From Pseudorasbora parva (taxonomy: Eukaryota; Chordata; Actinopteri; Cypriniformes; Gobionidae), in assembly GCF_024679245.1 (NCBI RefSeq), contig NC_090178.1:18106213-18170212 (forward strand): 64,000 nucleotides of DNA, written 5' to 3'. A model generated the notes under the pieces. The model was not told the DNA's origin, made no database searches, and was given only the letters and a program-made list of their open reading frames with translations. Made by a program: the position numbers and the translations under genes. Positions 18,455 to 31,560 of the stretch are shown here, piece after piece. The first letter of the stretch is position 1, and every line of letters starts with the position of its first letter.

Positions 18455-21400
18455 ATTCTGAGGGGCTCAAAATGCCCCTCAGAATGAGCTACCACCTGTA
18501 TTGCATTACAGTGTACTCAAACTATATCAACTCTCTCCCACATATTCTGCTAGTGTGAACACACCCTACTGGCCTCAATAAATAATCTTTCAATAACAAT
18601 TGAGTTGTTTCCAAAAAAGTCTCACTTCAATGTAACTGTAATACAGGCCTGTGAGTAAACAACTAAGAGTTGACTACCTAAAGCATCCTCTGATAACAAT
18701 TGATTTTTTGAAAAAACACTCTCCAGTTCACATTACATCAGGGCTAGAACCCGCTAAGTTTCAATGGGAAGTCAGGGTTTGGCCATGGGACGCTACAGTA
18801 GAACAGATTCGTTCTGGCTTGATAAAATGGTCCATATGGAGAGGAAGCAAATTCTGAGGGGCTCAAAATGCCCCTCAGAATGAGCTACCACCTGTATTGC
18901 ATTACAGTGTACTCAAACTATAGCAACTCTCTCCCTCATATTCTGCTAGTGTGAAAACACCCTACTGGCCTCACTAAATAATCTTTCAATAACAATTGAG
19001 TTGTTTCCAAAAAAGTCTCACTTTCATGTAACTGCAATACAGGCCTGTGAGAAAACAGCTAAGAGTTGACTACCTAAAGCATCCTCTAATAACAATTGAG
19101 TTTTTGAAAAAAAAAAAAAAAACACTACAGTTCACATTACATCAGGGCTAGAACCTGCTAAGTTACGTTGGGAAGCCAGGGTACGGCCATGGGACGCTAC
19201 AGTAGAACAGATGTGTTCTGGCTTGATAAAATGGTCCATATGGAGAGGAAGCAAATTCTGAGGGGCTCAAAATGCCCCTCAGAATGAGCTACCACCTGTA
19301 TTGCATTACAGTGTACTCAAACTATATCAACTCTCTCCCACATATTCTGCTAGTGTGAAAACACCCTACTGGCCTCACTAAATAATCTTTCAATAACAAT
19401 TGAGTTGTTTCCAAAAAAGTCTCACTTCAATGTAACTGTAATACAGGCCTGTGAGTAAACAACTAAGAGTTGACTACCTAAAGCATCCTCTAATAACGAT
19501 TGATTTTTTGAAAAAACACTCTCCAGTTCACATTATATCAGGGCTAGAATCCGCTAAGTTTCGTTGGGAAGTCAGGGTTTGGCCATGGGACGCTACAGTA
19601 GAACAGATGCGTTCTGGCTTGATAAAATGGTCCATATAGAGAGGAAGCAAAATCTGAGGGGCTCAAAATGCCCCTCAGAATGAGCTACCACCTCTATTGC
19701 ATTACATTGTACTCAAACTATAGCAACTCTCTCCCACATATTCTGATAGTGTGAACACACCCTACTGGCCTCACTAAATAATCTTTCAATAACAATTGAG
19801 TTGTTCCCAAAAAAGTCTCACTTTCGTGTAACTGCAATACAGGTCTGTGAGAAAACAACTAAGAGTTGACTACCTAAAGCATCCTCTAATAACAATTGAA
19901 TTTTTGAAAAAACACTCTCCAGTTCACATTACATCAGGGCTAGAACCTGCTAAGTTACGTTGGGAAGCCAGGGTACGGCCATGGGACGCTACAGTAGAAC
20001 AGATGCATTCTGGCTTGATAAAATGGTCCATATGGAGAGGAAGCAAATTCTGAGGGGCTCAAAATGCCCCTCAGAATGAGCTACCACCTGTATTGCATTA
20101 CAGTGTACTCAAACTATAGCAACTCTCTCCCACATATTCTGCTAGTGTGAACACACCCTACTGGCCTCAATAAATAATCTTTCAATAACAATTGAGTTGT
20201 TTCCAAAAAAGTCTCACTTTCATGTAACTGCAATACAGGCCTGTGAGTAAACAACTAAGAGTTGACTACCTAAAGCATCTTCTAATAACAATTAATTTTT
20301 TGAAAAAACACTCTCCAGTTCACATTACATCAGGGCTAGAACCCACTAAGTTTCGTTGGGAAGTCAGGGTTTGGCCAAGGGACGTTACAGTAGAACAGAT
20401 GTTTTCTGGCTTAATAAAATGGTCCATATGGAGAGGAAGCAAATTCTGAGGGGCTCAAAATGCCCCTCAGAATGAGCTACCACCTCTATTGCATTACAGT
20501 GTACTCAAACTATATCAACTCTCTCCCACATATTCTGCTAGTGTGAAAACACCCTACTGGCCTCACTAAATAATCTTTCAATAACAATTGAGTTGTTTCC
20601 AAAAAAGTCTCACTTCAATGTAACTGTAATAAAGGCCTGTGAGTAAACAACTAAGAGTTGACTACCTAAAGCATCCTCTAATAACAATTGATTTTTTGAA
20701 AAAACACTCTCCAGTTCACATTATATCAGGGCTAGAACCCGCTAAGTTTCGTTGGGAAGTCAGGGTTAGGCCATGGGACGCTACAGTAGAACAGATGCGA
20801 TCTGGCTTGATAAAATGTTCCATATGGAGAGGAAGCAAATTCTGAGGGGCTCAAAATGCCCCTCAGAATGAGCTACCACCTGTATTGCATTACAGTGTAC
20901 TCAAACTATAGCAACTCTCTCCCACATATTCTGCTAGTGTGAAAACACCCTACTGGCCTAACTAAATAATCTTTCAATAACAATTGAGTTGTTTCCAAAA
21001 AAGTCTCACTTTCATGTAACTGTAATACAGGCCTGTGAGTAAACAACTAAGAGTTGACTACCTAAAGCATCCTCTAATAACAATTGAATTTTTGAAAAAA
21101 TACTCTCCAGTTCACATTACATCAGGGCTAGAACCTGCTAAGTTACGTTGGGAAGCCAGGGTACGGCCATGGGACGCTACAGTAGAACAGATGCATTCTG
21201 GCTTGATAAAATGGTCCATATGGAGAGGAAGCAAATTCTGAGGGGCTCAAAATGCCCCTCAGAATGAGCTACCACCTGTATTGCATTACAGTGTACTCAA
21301 ACTATATCAACTCTCTCCCACATATTCTGCTAGTGTGAAAACACCCTACTGGCCTCACTAAATAATCTTTCAATAACAATTGAGTTGTTTCCAAAAAAGT

Positions 21401-24400
21401 TTCACTTTCATGTAACTGTAATACAGGCCTGTGAGTAAACAACTAAGAGTTGACTACCTAAAGCATCCTCTAATAACAATTGATTTTTTGAAAAAACACT
21501 CTCCAGTTCACATTACATCAGGGCTAGAACCCGCTAAGTTTTGTTGGGAAGTCAGGGTTTGGCCATGGGACGCTACAGTAGAACAGATGCGTTTTGGCTT
21601 GATAAAATGGTCCATATGGAGAGGAAGCAAATTCTGAGGGGCTCAAAATTCCCCTCAGAATGAGCTACCACCTGTATTGCATTACAGTGTACTCAAACTA
21701 TAGCAACTCTCTCCCAAATATTCTGCTAGTGTGAAAACACCCTACTGGCCTCACTAAATAATCTTTCAATAACAATTGAGTTGTTTCCAAAAAAGTCTCA
21801 CTTTCATGTAACTGCAATACAGGCCTGTGAGAAAACAACTAAGAGTTGACTACCTAAAGCATCCTCTAATAACAATTAAATTTTTGAAAAAACATTCTCT
21901 CCAGTTCACATTACATTAGGGCTAGAACCCGCTAAGTTTCGTTGGGAAGTCAGGGCTTGGCCAAGTGACGCTACAGTAGAACAGATGTTTTCTGGCTAAA
22001 TAAAATGGTCCATATGGAGAGGAAGCAAATTCTGAGGGGCTCAAAATGCCCCTCAGAATGAGCTACCACCTCTATTGCATTACATTGTACTCAAACTATA
22101 GCAACTCTCTCCCACATATTCTGATAGTGTGAAAACACCCTACTGGCCTCACTAAATAATCTTTCAATAACAATTGAGTTGTTTCCAAAAAAGTCTCACT
22201 TTCATGTAACTGCAATACAGGCCTGTGAGAAAACAACTAAGAGTTGACTACCTAAAGCATCCTCTAATAACAATTGAATTTTTGAAAAAACACTCTCCAG
22301 TTCACATTACATCAGGGCTAGAACCTGCTAAGTTACAATGGTAAGCCAGGGTACGGCCATGGGACGCTACAGTAGAACACATGTTTTCTGGCTTGATAAA
22401 ATGGTCCATATGGAGAGGAAGCAAATTCTGAGGGGCTCAAAATGCCCCTCAGAATGAGCTACCACCTCTATTGCATTACATTGTACTCAAACTATAGCAA
22501 CTCTCTCCCACATATTCTGCTAGTGTGAAAACACCCTACTGGCCTCACTAAATAATCTTTCAATAACAATTGAGTTGTTTCCAAAAAAGTCTCACTTTCA
22601 TGTAACTGCAATACAGGCCTGTGAGAAAACAACTAAGAGTTGACTACCTAAAGCATCCTCTAATAACAATTGATTTTTTGAAAAAACACTCTCCAGTTCA
22701 CATTATATCAGGGCTAGAACCCGCTAAGTATCGTTGGGAAGTCAGGGTTTGGCCATGGGACGCTACAGTAGAACAGATGCGTTCTGGCTTGATAAAATGG
22801 TCCATATAGAGAGGAAGCAAATTCTGAGGGGCTCAAAATGCCCCTAAGACTGAGCTACCACCTCTATTGCATTACATTGTACTCAAACTATAGCAACTCT
22901 CTCCCACATATTCTGATAGTGTGAACACACCCTACTGGCCTCACTAAATAATCTTTCAATAACAATTGAGTTGTTTCCAAAAAAGTCTCACTTTCATGTA
23001 ACTGTAATACAGGCCTGTGAGTAAACAACTAAGAGTTGACTACCTAAGCATCCTCTAATAACAATTGATTTTTTGAAAAAACACTCTCCAGTTCACATTA
23101 CATCAGGGCTAGAACCCGCCAAGTTTCGTTGGGAAGTCAGGGTTTGGCCATGGGACGCTACAGTAGAACAGATGCGTCCTGGCTTGATAAAATGGTCCAT
23201 ATGGAGAGGAAGCAAATTCTGAGGGGCTCAAAATGCCCCTCAGAATGAGCTACCACCTGTATTGCATTACAGTGTACTCAAACTATAGCAACTCTCTCCC
23301 ACATATTCTGCTAGTGTGAAAACACCCTACTGGCCTCACTAAATAATCTTTCAATAACAATTGAGTTGTTTCCAAAAAAGTCTCACTTTCATGTAACTGC
23401 AATACAGGCCTGTGAGTAAACAACTAAGAGTTGACTACCTAAAGCATCCTCTAATAACAATTAAATTTTTGAAAAAACATTCTCTCCAGTTCACATTACA
23501 TCAGGGCTAGAACCCGCTAAGTTTCGTTGGGAAGTCAGGGTTTGGCCAAGTGACGCTACAGTAGAACAGATGTTTTCTGGCTAAATAAAATGGTCCATAT
23601 GGAGAGGAAGTAAATTCTGAGGGGCTCAAAATGCCCCTCAGAATGAGCTACCACCTCTATTGCATTACATTGTACTCAAACTATAGCAACTCTCTCCCAC
23701 ATATTCTGATAGTGTGAAAACACCCTACTGGCCTCACTAAATAATCTTTCAATAACAATTGAGTTGTTTCCAAAAAAGTCTCACTTTCATGTAACTGCAA
23801 TACAGGCCTGTGAGAAAACAACTAAGAGTTGACTACCTAAAGCATCCTCTAATAACAATTGAATTTTTGAAAAAACACTCTCCAGTTCACATTACATCAG
23901 GGCTAGAACCTGCTTAGTTACGATGGTAAGCCAGGGTACGGCCATGGGACGCCACAGTGGAACACATGTTTTCTGGCTTGATAAAATGGTCCATATGGAG
24001 AGGAAGCAAATTCTGAGGGGCTCAAAATGCCCCTCAGAATGAGCTACCACCTCTATTGCATTACATTGTACTCAAACTATAGCAACTCTCTCCCACATAT
24101 TCTGCTAGTGTGAAAACACCCTACTGGCCTCAAAAAATAATCTTTCAATAACAATTGAGTTGTTTCCAAAAAAGTCTCACTTTCATGTAACTGTAATACA
24201 GGCCTGTGAGTAAACAACTAAGAGTTGACTACCTAAAGCATCCTCTAATAACAATTGAATTTTTGAAAAAACACTCTCCAGTTCACATTACATCAGGGCT
24301 AGAACCTGCTAAGTTACGTTGGGAAGCCAGGGTACGGCCATGGGACGCTACAGTAGAACAGATGCAATCTGGCTTGATAAAATGGTCCATATGGAGAGGA

Positions 24401-25593
24401 AGCAAATTCTGAGGGGCTCAAAATGCCCCTCAGAATGAGCTACCACCTGTATTGCATTACAGTGTACTCAAACTATATCAACTCTCTCCCACATATTCTG
24501 CTAGTGTGAAAACACCCTACTGGCCTCACTAAATAATCTTTCAATAACAATTGAGTTGTTTCCAAAAAAGTCTCACTTCAATGTAACTGTAATACAGGCC
24601 TGTGAGTAAACAACTAAGAGTTGACTACCTAAAGCATCCTCTAATAACAATTGATTTTTTGAAAAAACACTCTCCAGTTCATGTTACATCAGGGCTAGAA
24701 CCCGCTAAGTTTCGTTGGGAAGTCAGGGTTAGGCCATGGGACGCTACAGTAGAACAGATGCGTTCTGGCTTGATAAAATGTTCCATATGGAGAGGAAGCA
24801 AATTCTGAGGGGCTCAAAATGCCCCTCAGAATGAGCTACCACCTGTATTGCATTACAGTGTACTCAAACTATAGCAACTCTCTCCCACATATTCTGCTAG
24901 TGTGAAAACACCCTACTGGCCTCACTAAATAATCTTTCAATAACAATTGAGTTGTTTCCAAAAAAGTCTCACTTTCATGTAACTGCAATACAGGCCTGTG
25001 AGAAAACAACTAAGAGTTGACTACCTAAAGCATCCTCTAATAACAATTGAATTTTTGAAAAAACACTCTCCAGTTCACATTACATCAGGGCTAGAACCTG
25101 CTAAGTTACATTGGGAAGCCAGGGTACGGCCATGGGACGCTACAGTAGAACAGATGCATTCTGGCTTGATAAAATGGTCCATATGGAGAGGAAGCAAATT
25201 CTGAGGGGCTCAAAATGCCCCTCAGAATGAGCTACCACCTCTATTGCATTACAGTGTACTCAAACTATATCAACTCTCTCCCACATATTCTGCTAGTGTG
25301 AAAACACCCTACTGGCCTCACTAAATAATCTTTCAATAACAATTGAGTTCTTTCCAAAAAAGTCTCACTTCAATGTAACTGTAATACAGGCCTGTGAGTA
25401 AACAACTAAGAGTTGACTTCCTAAAGCATCCTCTAATAACAATTGATTTTTTGAAAAAACACTCTCCAGTTCACATTATATCAGGGCTAGAACCCGCTAA
25501 GTTTCGTTGGGAAGTCAGGGTTTGGCCATGGGACGCTACACTAGAACAGATGCGTTCTGGCTTGATAAAATGGTCCATATAGAGAGGAAGCAA
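18455..25593 (+). repeat. alpha-type HOR unit, expanded (18 monomers)
   Basis: The order is F 18455, E 18851, C2 19255, A-H 19651, D 20047, B-like 20443, A-H 20839, KFCWEV monomer 21235, G 21631, H 22029, C-like (KYRW) 22425, a 395-bp monomer with a 1-bp deletion at 22821, G 23216, H 23614, A-Q 24010, B 24406, A-H 24802, C 25198. The G-H pair occurs twice. It begins F-E-C2-A and ends in C like other alpha units but contains an inserted G/H-rich segment. Confidence 0.8.
18583..18590 (+). other. empty target site (uninterrupted class-F monomer)
   Basis: CCTCAATAAATAATCTTTCAA reads through with a single TAATCTTT at the position where the transposon sits in other F copies. Matching empty sites are at 25722-25729 and 49932-49939. 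The F monomers starting at 25594 and 49804 share the AGAGATGAC variant and are the closest relatives of the invaded copy. Confidence 0.88.
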
Positions 25594-28500
25594 ATTCTGA
25601 GGGGCTCAAAATGCCCCTCAGAATGAGCTACCACCTGTATTGCATTACAGTGTACTCAAACTATATCAACTCTCTCCCACATATTCTGCTAGTGTGAACA
25701 CACCCTACTGGCCTCAATAAATAATCTTTCAATAACAATTGAGTTGTTTCCAAAAAAGTCTCACTTCAATGTAACTGTAATACAGGCCTGTGAGTAAACA
25801 ACTAAGAGATGACTACCTAAAGCATCCTCTGATAACAATTGATTTTTTGAAAAAACACTCTCCAGTTCACATTACATCAGGGCTAGAACCCGCTAAGTTT
25901 CGTTGGGAAGTCAGGGTTTGGCCATGGGACGCTACAGTAGAACAGATTCGTTCTGGCTTGATAAAATGGTCCATATGGAGAGGAAGCAAATTCTGAGGGG
26001 CTCAAAATGCCCCTCAGAATGAGCTACCACCTCTATTGCATTACAGTGTACTCAAACTATAGCAACTCTCTCCCTCATATTCTGCTAGTGTGAAAACACC
26101 CTACTGGCCTCACTAAATAATCTTTCAATAACAATTGAGTTGTTTCCAAAAAAGTCTCACTTTCATGTAACTGCAATACAGGCCTGTGAGAAAACAACTA
26201 AGAGTTGACTACCTAAAGCATCCTCTAATAACAATTGAGTTTTTAAAAAAAAACAAAAAAAAAACACTACAGTTCACATTACATCAGGGCTAGAACCTGC
26301 TAAGTTACGTTGGGAAGCCAGGGTACGGCCATGGGACGCTACAGTAGAACAGATGTGTTCTGGCTTGATAAAATGGTCCATATGGAGAGGAAGCAAATTC
26401 TGAGGGGCTCAAAATGCCCCTCAGAATGAGCTACCACCTGTATTGCATTACAGTGTACTCAAACTATATCAACTCTCTCCCACATATTCTGCTAGTGTGA
26501 AAACACCCTACTGGCCTCACTAAATAATCTTTCAATAACAATTGAGTTGTTTCCAAAAAAGTCTCACTTCAATGTAACTGTAATACAGGCCTGTGAGTAA
26601 ACAACTAAGAGTTGACTACCTAAAGCATCCTCTAATAACAATTGATTTTTTGAAAAAACACTCTCCAGTTCACATTATATCAGGGCTAGAATCCGCTAAG
26701 TTTCGTTGGGAAGTCAGGGTTTGGCCATGGGACGCTACAGTAGAACAGATGCGTTCTGGCTTGATAAAATGGTCCATATAGAGAGGAAGCAAATTCTGAG
26801 GGGCTCAAAATGCCCCTCAGAATGAGCTACCACCTCTATTGCATTACATTGTACTCAAACTATAGCAACTCTCTCCCACATATTCTGATAGTGTGAACAC
26901 ACCCTACTGGCCTCACTAAATAATCTTTCAATAACAATTGAGTTGTTCCCAAAAAAGTCTCACTTTCGTGTAACTGCAATACAGGTCTGTGAGAAAACAA
27001 CTAAGAGTTGACTACCTAAAGCATCCTCTAATAACAATTGAATTTTTGAAAAAACACTCTCCAGTTCACATTACATCAGGGCTAGAACCTGCTAAGTTAT
27101 GTTGGGAAGCCAGGGTACGGCCATGGGACGCTACAGTAGAACAGATGCATTCTGGCTTAATAAAATGGTCCATATGGAGAGGAAGCAAATTCTGAGGGGC
27201 TCAAAATGCCCCTCAGAATGAGCTACCACCTGTATTGCATTACAGTGTACTCAAACTATAGCAACTCTCTCCCACATATTCTGCTAGTGTGAACACACCC
27301 TACTGGCCTCAATAAATAATCTTTCAATAACAATTGAGTTGTTTCCAAAAAAGTCTCACTTTCATGTAACTGCAATACAGGCCTGTGAGTAAACAACTAA
27401 GAGTTGACTACCTAAAGCATCTTCTAATAACAATTAATTTTTTGAAAAAACACTCTCCAGTTCACATTACATCAGGGCTAGAACCCACTAAGTTTCGTTG
27501 GGAAGTCAGGGTTTGGCCAAGGGACGCTACAGTAGAACAGATGTTTTCTGGCTTAATAAAATGGTCCATATGGAGAGGAAGCAAATTCTGAGGGGCTCAA
27601 AATGCCCCTCAGAATGAGCTACCACCTCTATTGCATTACAGTGTACTCAAACTATATCAACTCTCTCCCACATATTCTGCTAGTGTGAAAACACCCTACT
27701 GGCCTCACTAAATAATCTTTCAATAACAATTGAGTTGTTTCCAAAAAAGTCTCACTTCAATGTAACTGTAATAAAGGCCTGTGAGTAAACAACTAAGAGT
27801 TGACTACCTAAAGCATCCTCTAATAACAATTGATTTTTTGAAAAAACACTCTCCAGTTCACATTATATCAGGGCTAGAACCCGCTAAGTTTCGTTGGGAA
27901 GTCAGGGTTAGGCCATGGGACGCTACAGTAGAACAGATGCGATCTGGCTTGATAAAATGTTCCATATGGAGAGGAAGCAAATTCTGAGGGGCTCAAAATG
28001 CCCCTCAGAATGAGCTACCACCTGTATTGCATTACAGTGTACTCAAACTATATCAACTCTCTCCCACATATTCTGCTAGTGTGAAAACACCCTACTGCCT
28101 CAATAAATAATCTTTCAATAACAATTGAGTTGTTTCCAAAAAAGTCTCACTTCAATGTAACTGTAATACAGGCCTGTGAGTAAACAACTAAGAGTTGACT
28201 ACCTAAAGCATCCTCTAATAACAATTGATTTTTTGAAAAAACACTCTCCAGTTCACGTTACATCAGGGCTAGAACCCGCTAAGTTTCGTTGGGAAGTCAG
28301 GGTTAGGCCATGGGACGCTACAGTAGAACAGATGCGTTCTGGCTTGATAAAATGTTCCATATGGAGAGGAAGCAAATTCTGAGGGGCTCAAAATGCCCCT
28401 CAGAATGAGCTACCACCTGTATTGCATTACAGTGTACTCAAACTATAGCAACTCTCTCCCACATATTCTGCTAGTGTGAAAACACCCTACTGGCCTCACT

Positions 28501-29169
28501 AAATAATCTTTCAATAACAATTGAGTTGTTTCCAAAAAAGTCTCACTTTCATGTAACTGCAATACAGGCCTGTGAGAAAACAACTAAGAGTTGACTACCT
28601 AAAGCATCCTCTAATAACAATTGAATTTTTGAAAAAACACTCTCCAGTTCACATTACATCAGGGCTAGAACCTGTTAAGTTACGTTGGGAAGCCAGGGTA
28701 CTGCCATGGGACGCTACAGTAGAACACATGTTTTCTGGCTTGATAAAATGGTCCATATGGAGAGGAAGCAAATTCTGAGGGGCTCAAAATGCCCCTCAGA
28801 ATGAGCCACCACCTGTATTGCATTACAGTATACTCAAACTATATCAACTCTCTCCCACATATTCTGCTAGTGTGAAAACACCCTACTGGCCTCACTAAAT
28901 AATCTTTCAATAACAATTGAGTTGTTTCCAAAAAAGTCTCACTTTCATGTAACTGCAATACAGGCCTGTGAGTTAACAACTAAGAGTTGACTACCTAAAG
29001 CATCCTCTAATAACAATTGAATTTTTGAAAAAACATTCTCTCCAATTCACATTACATCAGGGCTAGAACCTGCTATGTTTTGTTGGGAAGACAGGGTATG
29101 GCCATGGGACGCTACAGTAGAACAGATGCGTTCTGGCTTGATAAAATGGTCCATATAGAGAGGAAGCAA
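25594..29169 (+). repeat. alpha-type HOR unit (9 monomers)
   Basis: The order is F 25594, E 25990 (interrupted A-run), C2 26397, A-H 26793, D 27189, B-like 27585, B 27981 (395 bp, a G lost in CTACTGCCTC), A with VEHMFSG 28376, and a frame-broken 398-bp monomer at 28772 with GTTAACAAC and GCTATGTTTTG. This last monomer is unlike other classes. F and E follow again at 29170 and 29566. Confidence 0.8.
26245..26264 (+). repeat. interrupted A-run in class-E monomer
   Basis: The run reads A9-C-A10 and the preceding G is lost (TTTTTAAAA), the only interrupted version seen. Interruption should slow slippage relative to the pure A16-A20 tracts. Confidence 0.88.
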
Positions 29170-29821
29170 ATTCTGAGGGGCTCAAAATGCCCCTCAGAAT
29201 GAGCTACCACCTGTATTGCATTACAGTGTACTCAAACTATATCAACTCTCTCCCACATATTCTGCTAGTGTGAACACACCCTACTGGCCTCAATAAATAA
29301 TCTTTCAATAACAATTGAGTTGTTTCCAAAAAAGTCTCACTTCAATGTAACTGTAATACAGGCCTGTGAGTAAACAACTAAGAGTTGACTACCTAAAGCA
29401 TCCTCTGATAACAAATGATTTTTTGAAAAAACACTCTCCAGTTCACATTACATCAGGCCTAGAACCCGCTAAGTTTCGTTGGGAAGTCAGGGTTTGGCCA
29501 TGGGACGCTACAGTAGAACAGATTCGTTCTGGCTTGATAAAATGGTCCATATGGAGAGGAAGCAAATTCTGAGGGGCTCAAAATGCCCCTCAGAATGAGC
29601 TACCACCTCTATTGCATTACAGTGTACTCAAACTATAGCAACTCTCTCCCTCATATTCTGCTAGTGTGAAAACACCCTACTGGCCTCACTAAATAATCTT
29701 TCAATAACAATTGAGTTGTTTCCAAAAAAGTCTCACTTTCATGTAACTGCAATACAGGCCTATGAGAAAACAACTAAGAGTTGACTACCTAAAGCATCCT
29801 CTAATAACAATTGAGTTTTTG

Positions 29822-29841
29822 AAAAAAAAAAAAAAAAAAAA
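29822..29841 (+). repeat. A20 run, longest of class E
   Basis: Twenty A residues lie in the E monomer at 29566-29973. This monomer is also the only one whose conserved frame starts with ATG (29762) rather than GTG, giving a 72-codon frame with a lysine-rich insert. Confidence 0.9.
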
Positions 29842-29973
29842 CACTACAGTTCACATTACATCAGGGCTAGAACCTGCTAAGTTTCGTTGGGAAGCCAGGG
29901 TACGGCCATGGGACGCTACAGTAGAACAGATGCGTTCTGGCTTGATAAAATGGTCCATATGGAGAGGAAGCAA

Positions 29974-31560
29974 ATTCTGAGGGGCTCAAAACGCCCCTCA
30001 GAATGAGCTACCACCTCTATTGCATTACAGTGTACTCAAACTATAGCAACTGTCTCTCACATATTCTGCTAGTGTGAAAACACCCTACTGGCCTCACTAA
30101 ATAATCTTTCAATATCAATTGATTTGTTTCCAAAAAAGTCTCACTTTCATGTAACTGCAATACAGGCCTGTGAGTAAACAACTAACAGTTGACTACCTAA
30201 AGCATCCTCTAATAACAATTACATTTTTGAAAAAACATTCTCTCCAGTTCACATTACATCAGGGCTAGAACCCGCTAAGTTTTGTTGGGAAGTCAGGGTT
30301 TGGCCAAGGGACGCTACAGTAGAACAGATGTTTTCTGGCTTAATAAAATGGTCCATATGGAGAGGAAGCAAATTCTGAGGGGCTCAAAATGCCCCTCAGA
30401 ATGAGCTACCACCTCTATTGCATTACATTGTACTCAAACTATAGCAACTCTCTCCCACATATTCTGCTAGTGTGAAAACACCCTACTGGCCTCACTAAAT
30501 AATCTTTCAATAACAATTGAGTTGTTTCCAAAAAAAGTCTCACTTTCATGTAACTGCAATACAGGCCTGTGAGAAAACAACTAAGAGTTGACTACCTAAA
30601 GCATCCTCTAATAACAATTGAATTTTTGAAAAAACACTCTCCAGTTCACATTACATCAGGGCTAGAACCTGCTAAGTTACGTTGGGAAGCCAGGGTACTG
30701 CCATGGTACGCTACAGTAGAACAGATGCAATCTGGCTTGATAAAATGGTCCATATGGAGAGGAAGCAAATTCTGATGGGCTCAAAATGCCCCTCAGAATG
30801 AGCTACCACCTGTATTGCATTACAGTGTACTCAAACTATATCAACTCTCTCCCACATATTCTGCTAGTGTGAAAACACCCTACTGGCCTCACTAAATAAT
30901 CTTTCAATAACAATTGAGTTGTTTACAAAAAAGTCTCACTTCAATGTAACTGTAATACAGGCCTGTGAGTAAACAACTAAGAGTTGACTACCTAAAGCAT
31001 CCTCTAATAACAATTGATTTTTTGAAAAAACACTCTCCAGTTCACATTATATCAGGGCTAGAACCCGCTAAGTTTCGTTGGGAAGTCAGGGTTTGGCCAT
31101 GGGACGCTACAGTAGAACAGATGCGTTCTGGCTTGATAAAATGGTCCATATAGAGAGGAAGCAAATTCTGAGGGGCTCAAAATGCCCCTCAGAATGAGCT
31201 ACCACCTCTATTGCATTACATTGTACTCAAACTATAGCAACTCTCTCCCACATATTCTGATAGTGTGAACACACCCTACTGGCCTCACTAAATAATCTTT
31301 CAATAACAATTGAGTTGTTCCCAAAAAAGTCTCACTTTCATGTAACTGCAATACAGGTCTGTGAGAAAACAACTAAGAGTTGACTACCTAAAGCATCCTC
31401 TAATAACAATTGAATTTTTGAAAAAACACTCTCCAGTTCACATTACATCAGGGCTAGAACCTGCTAAGTTACGTTGGGAAGCCAGGGTACGGCCATGGGA
31501 CGCTACAGTAGAACAGATGCATTCTAGCTTGATAAAATGGTCCATATGGAGAGGAAGCAA
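29974..31560 (+). repeat. four-monomer block G/A-Q/C/A-H, first copy
   Basis: Monomers are at 29974 (398 bp), 30372 (397 bp, extra A in CCAAAAAAAGTCT), 30769 and 31165. The extra A, CAATTACATTTTT, LPWYAT and GTTTACAAAAAAG all recur at 39889-41475, so the two blocks are paralogous copies flanking two beta cores. Confidence 0.85.
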
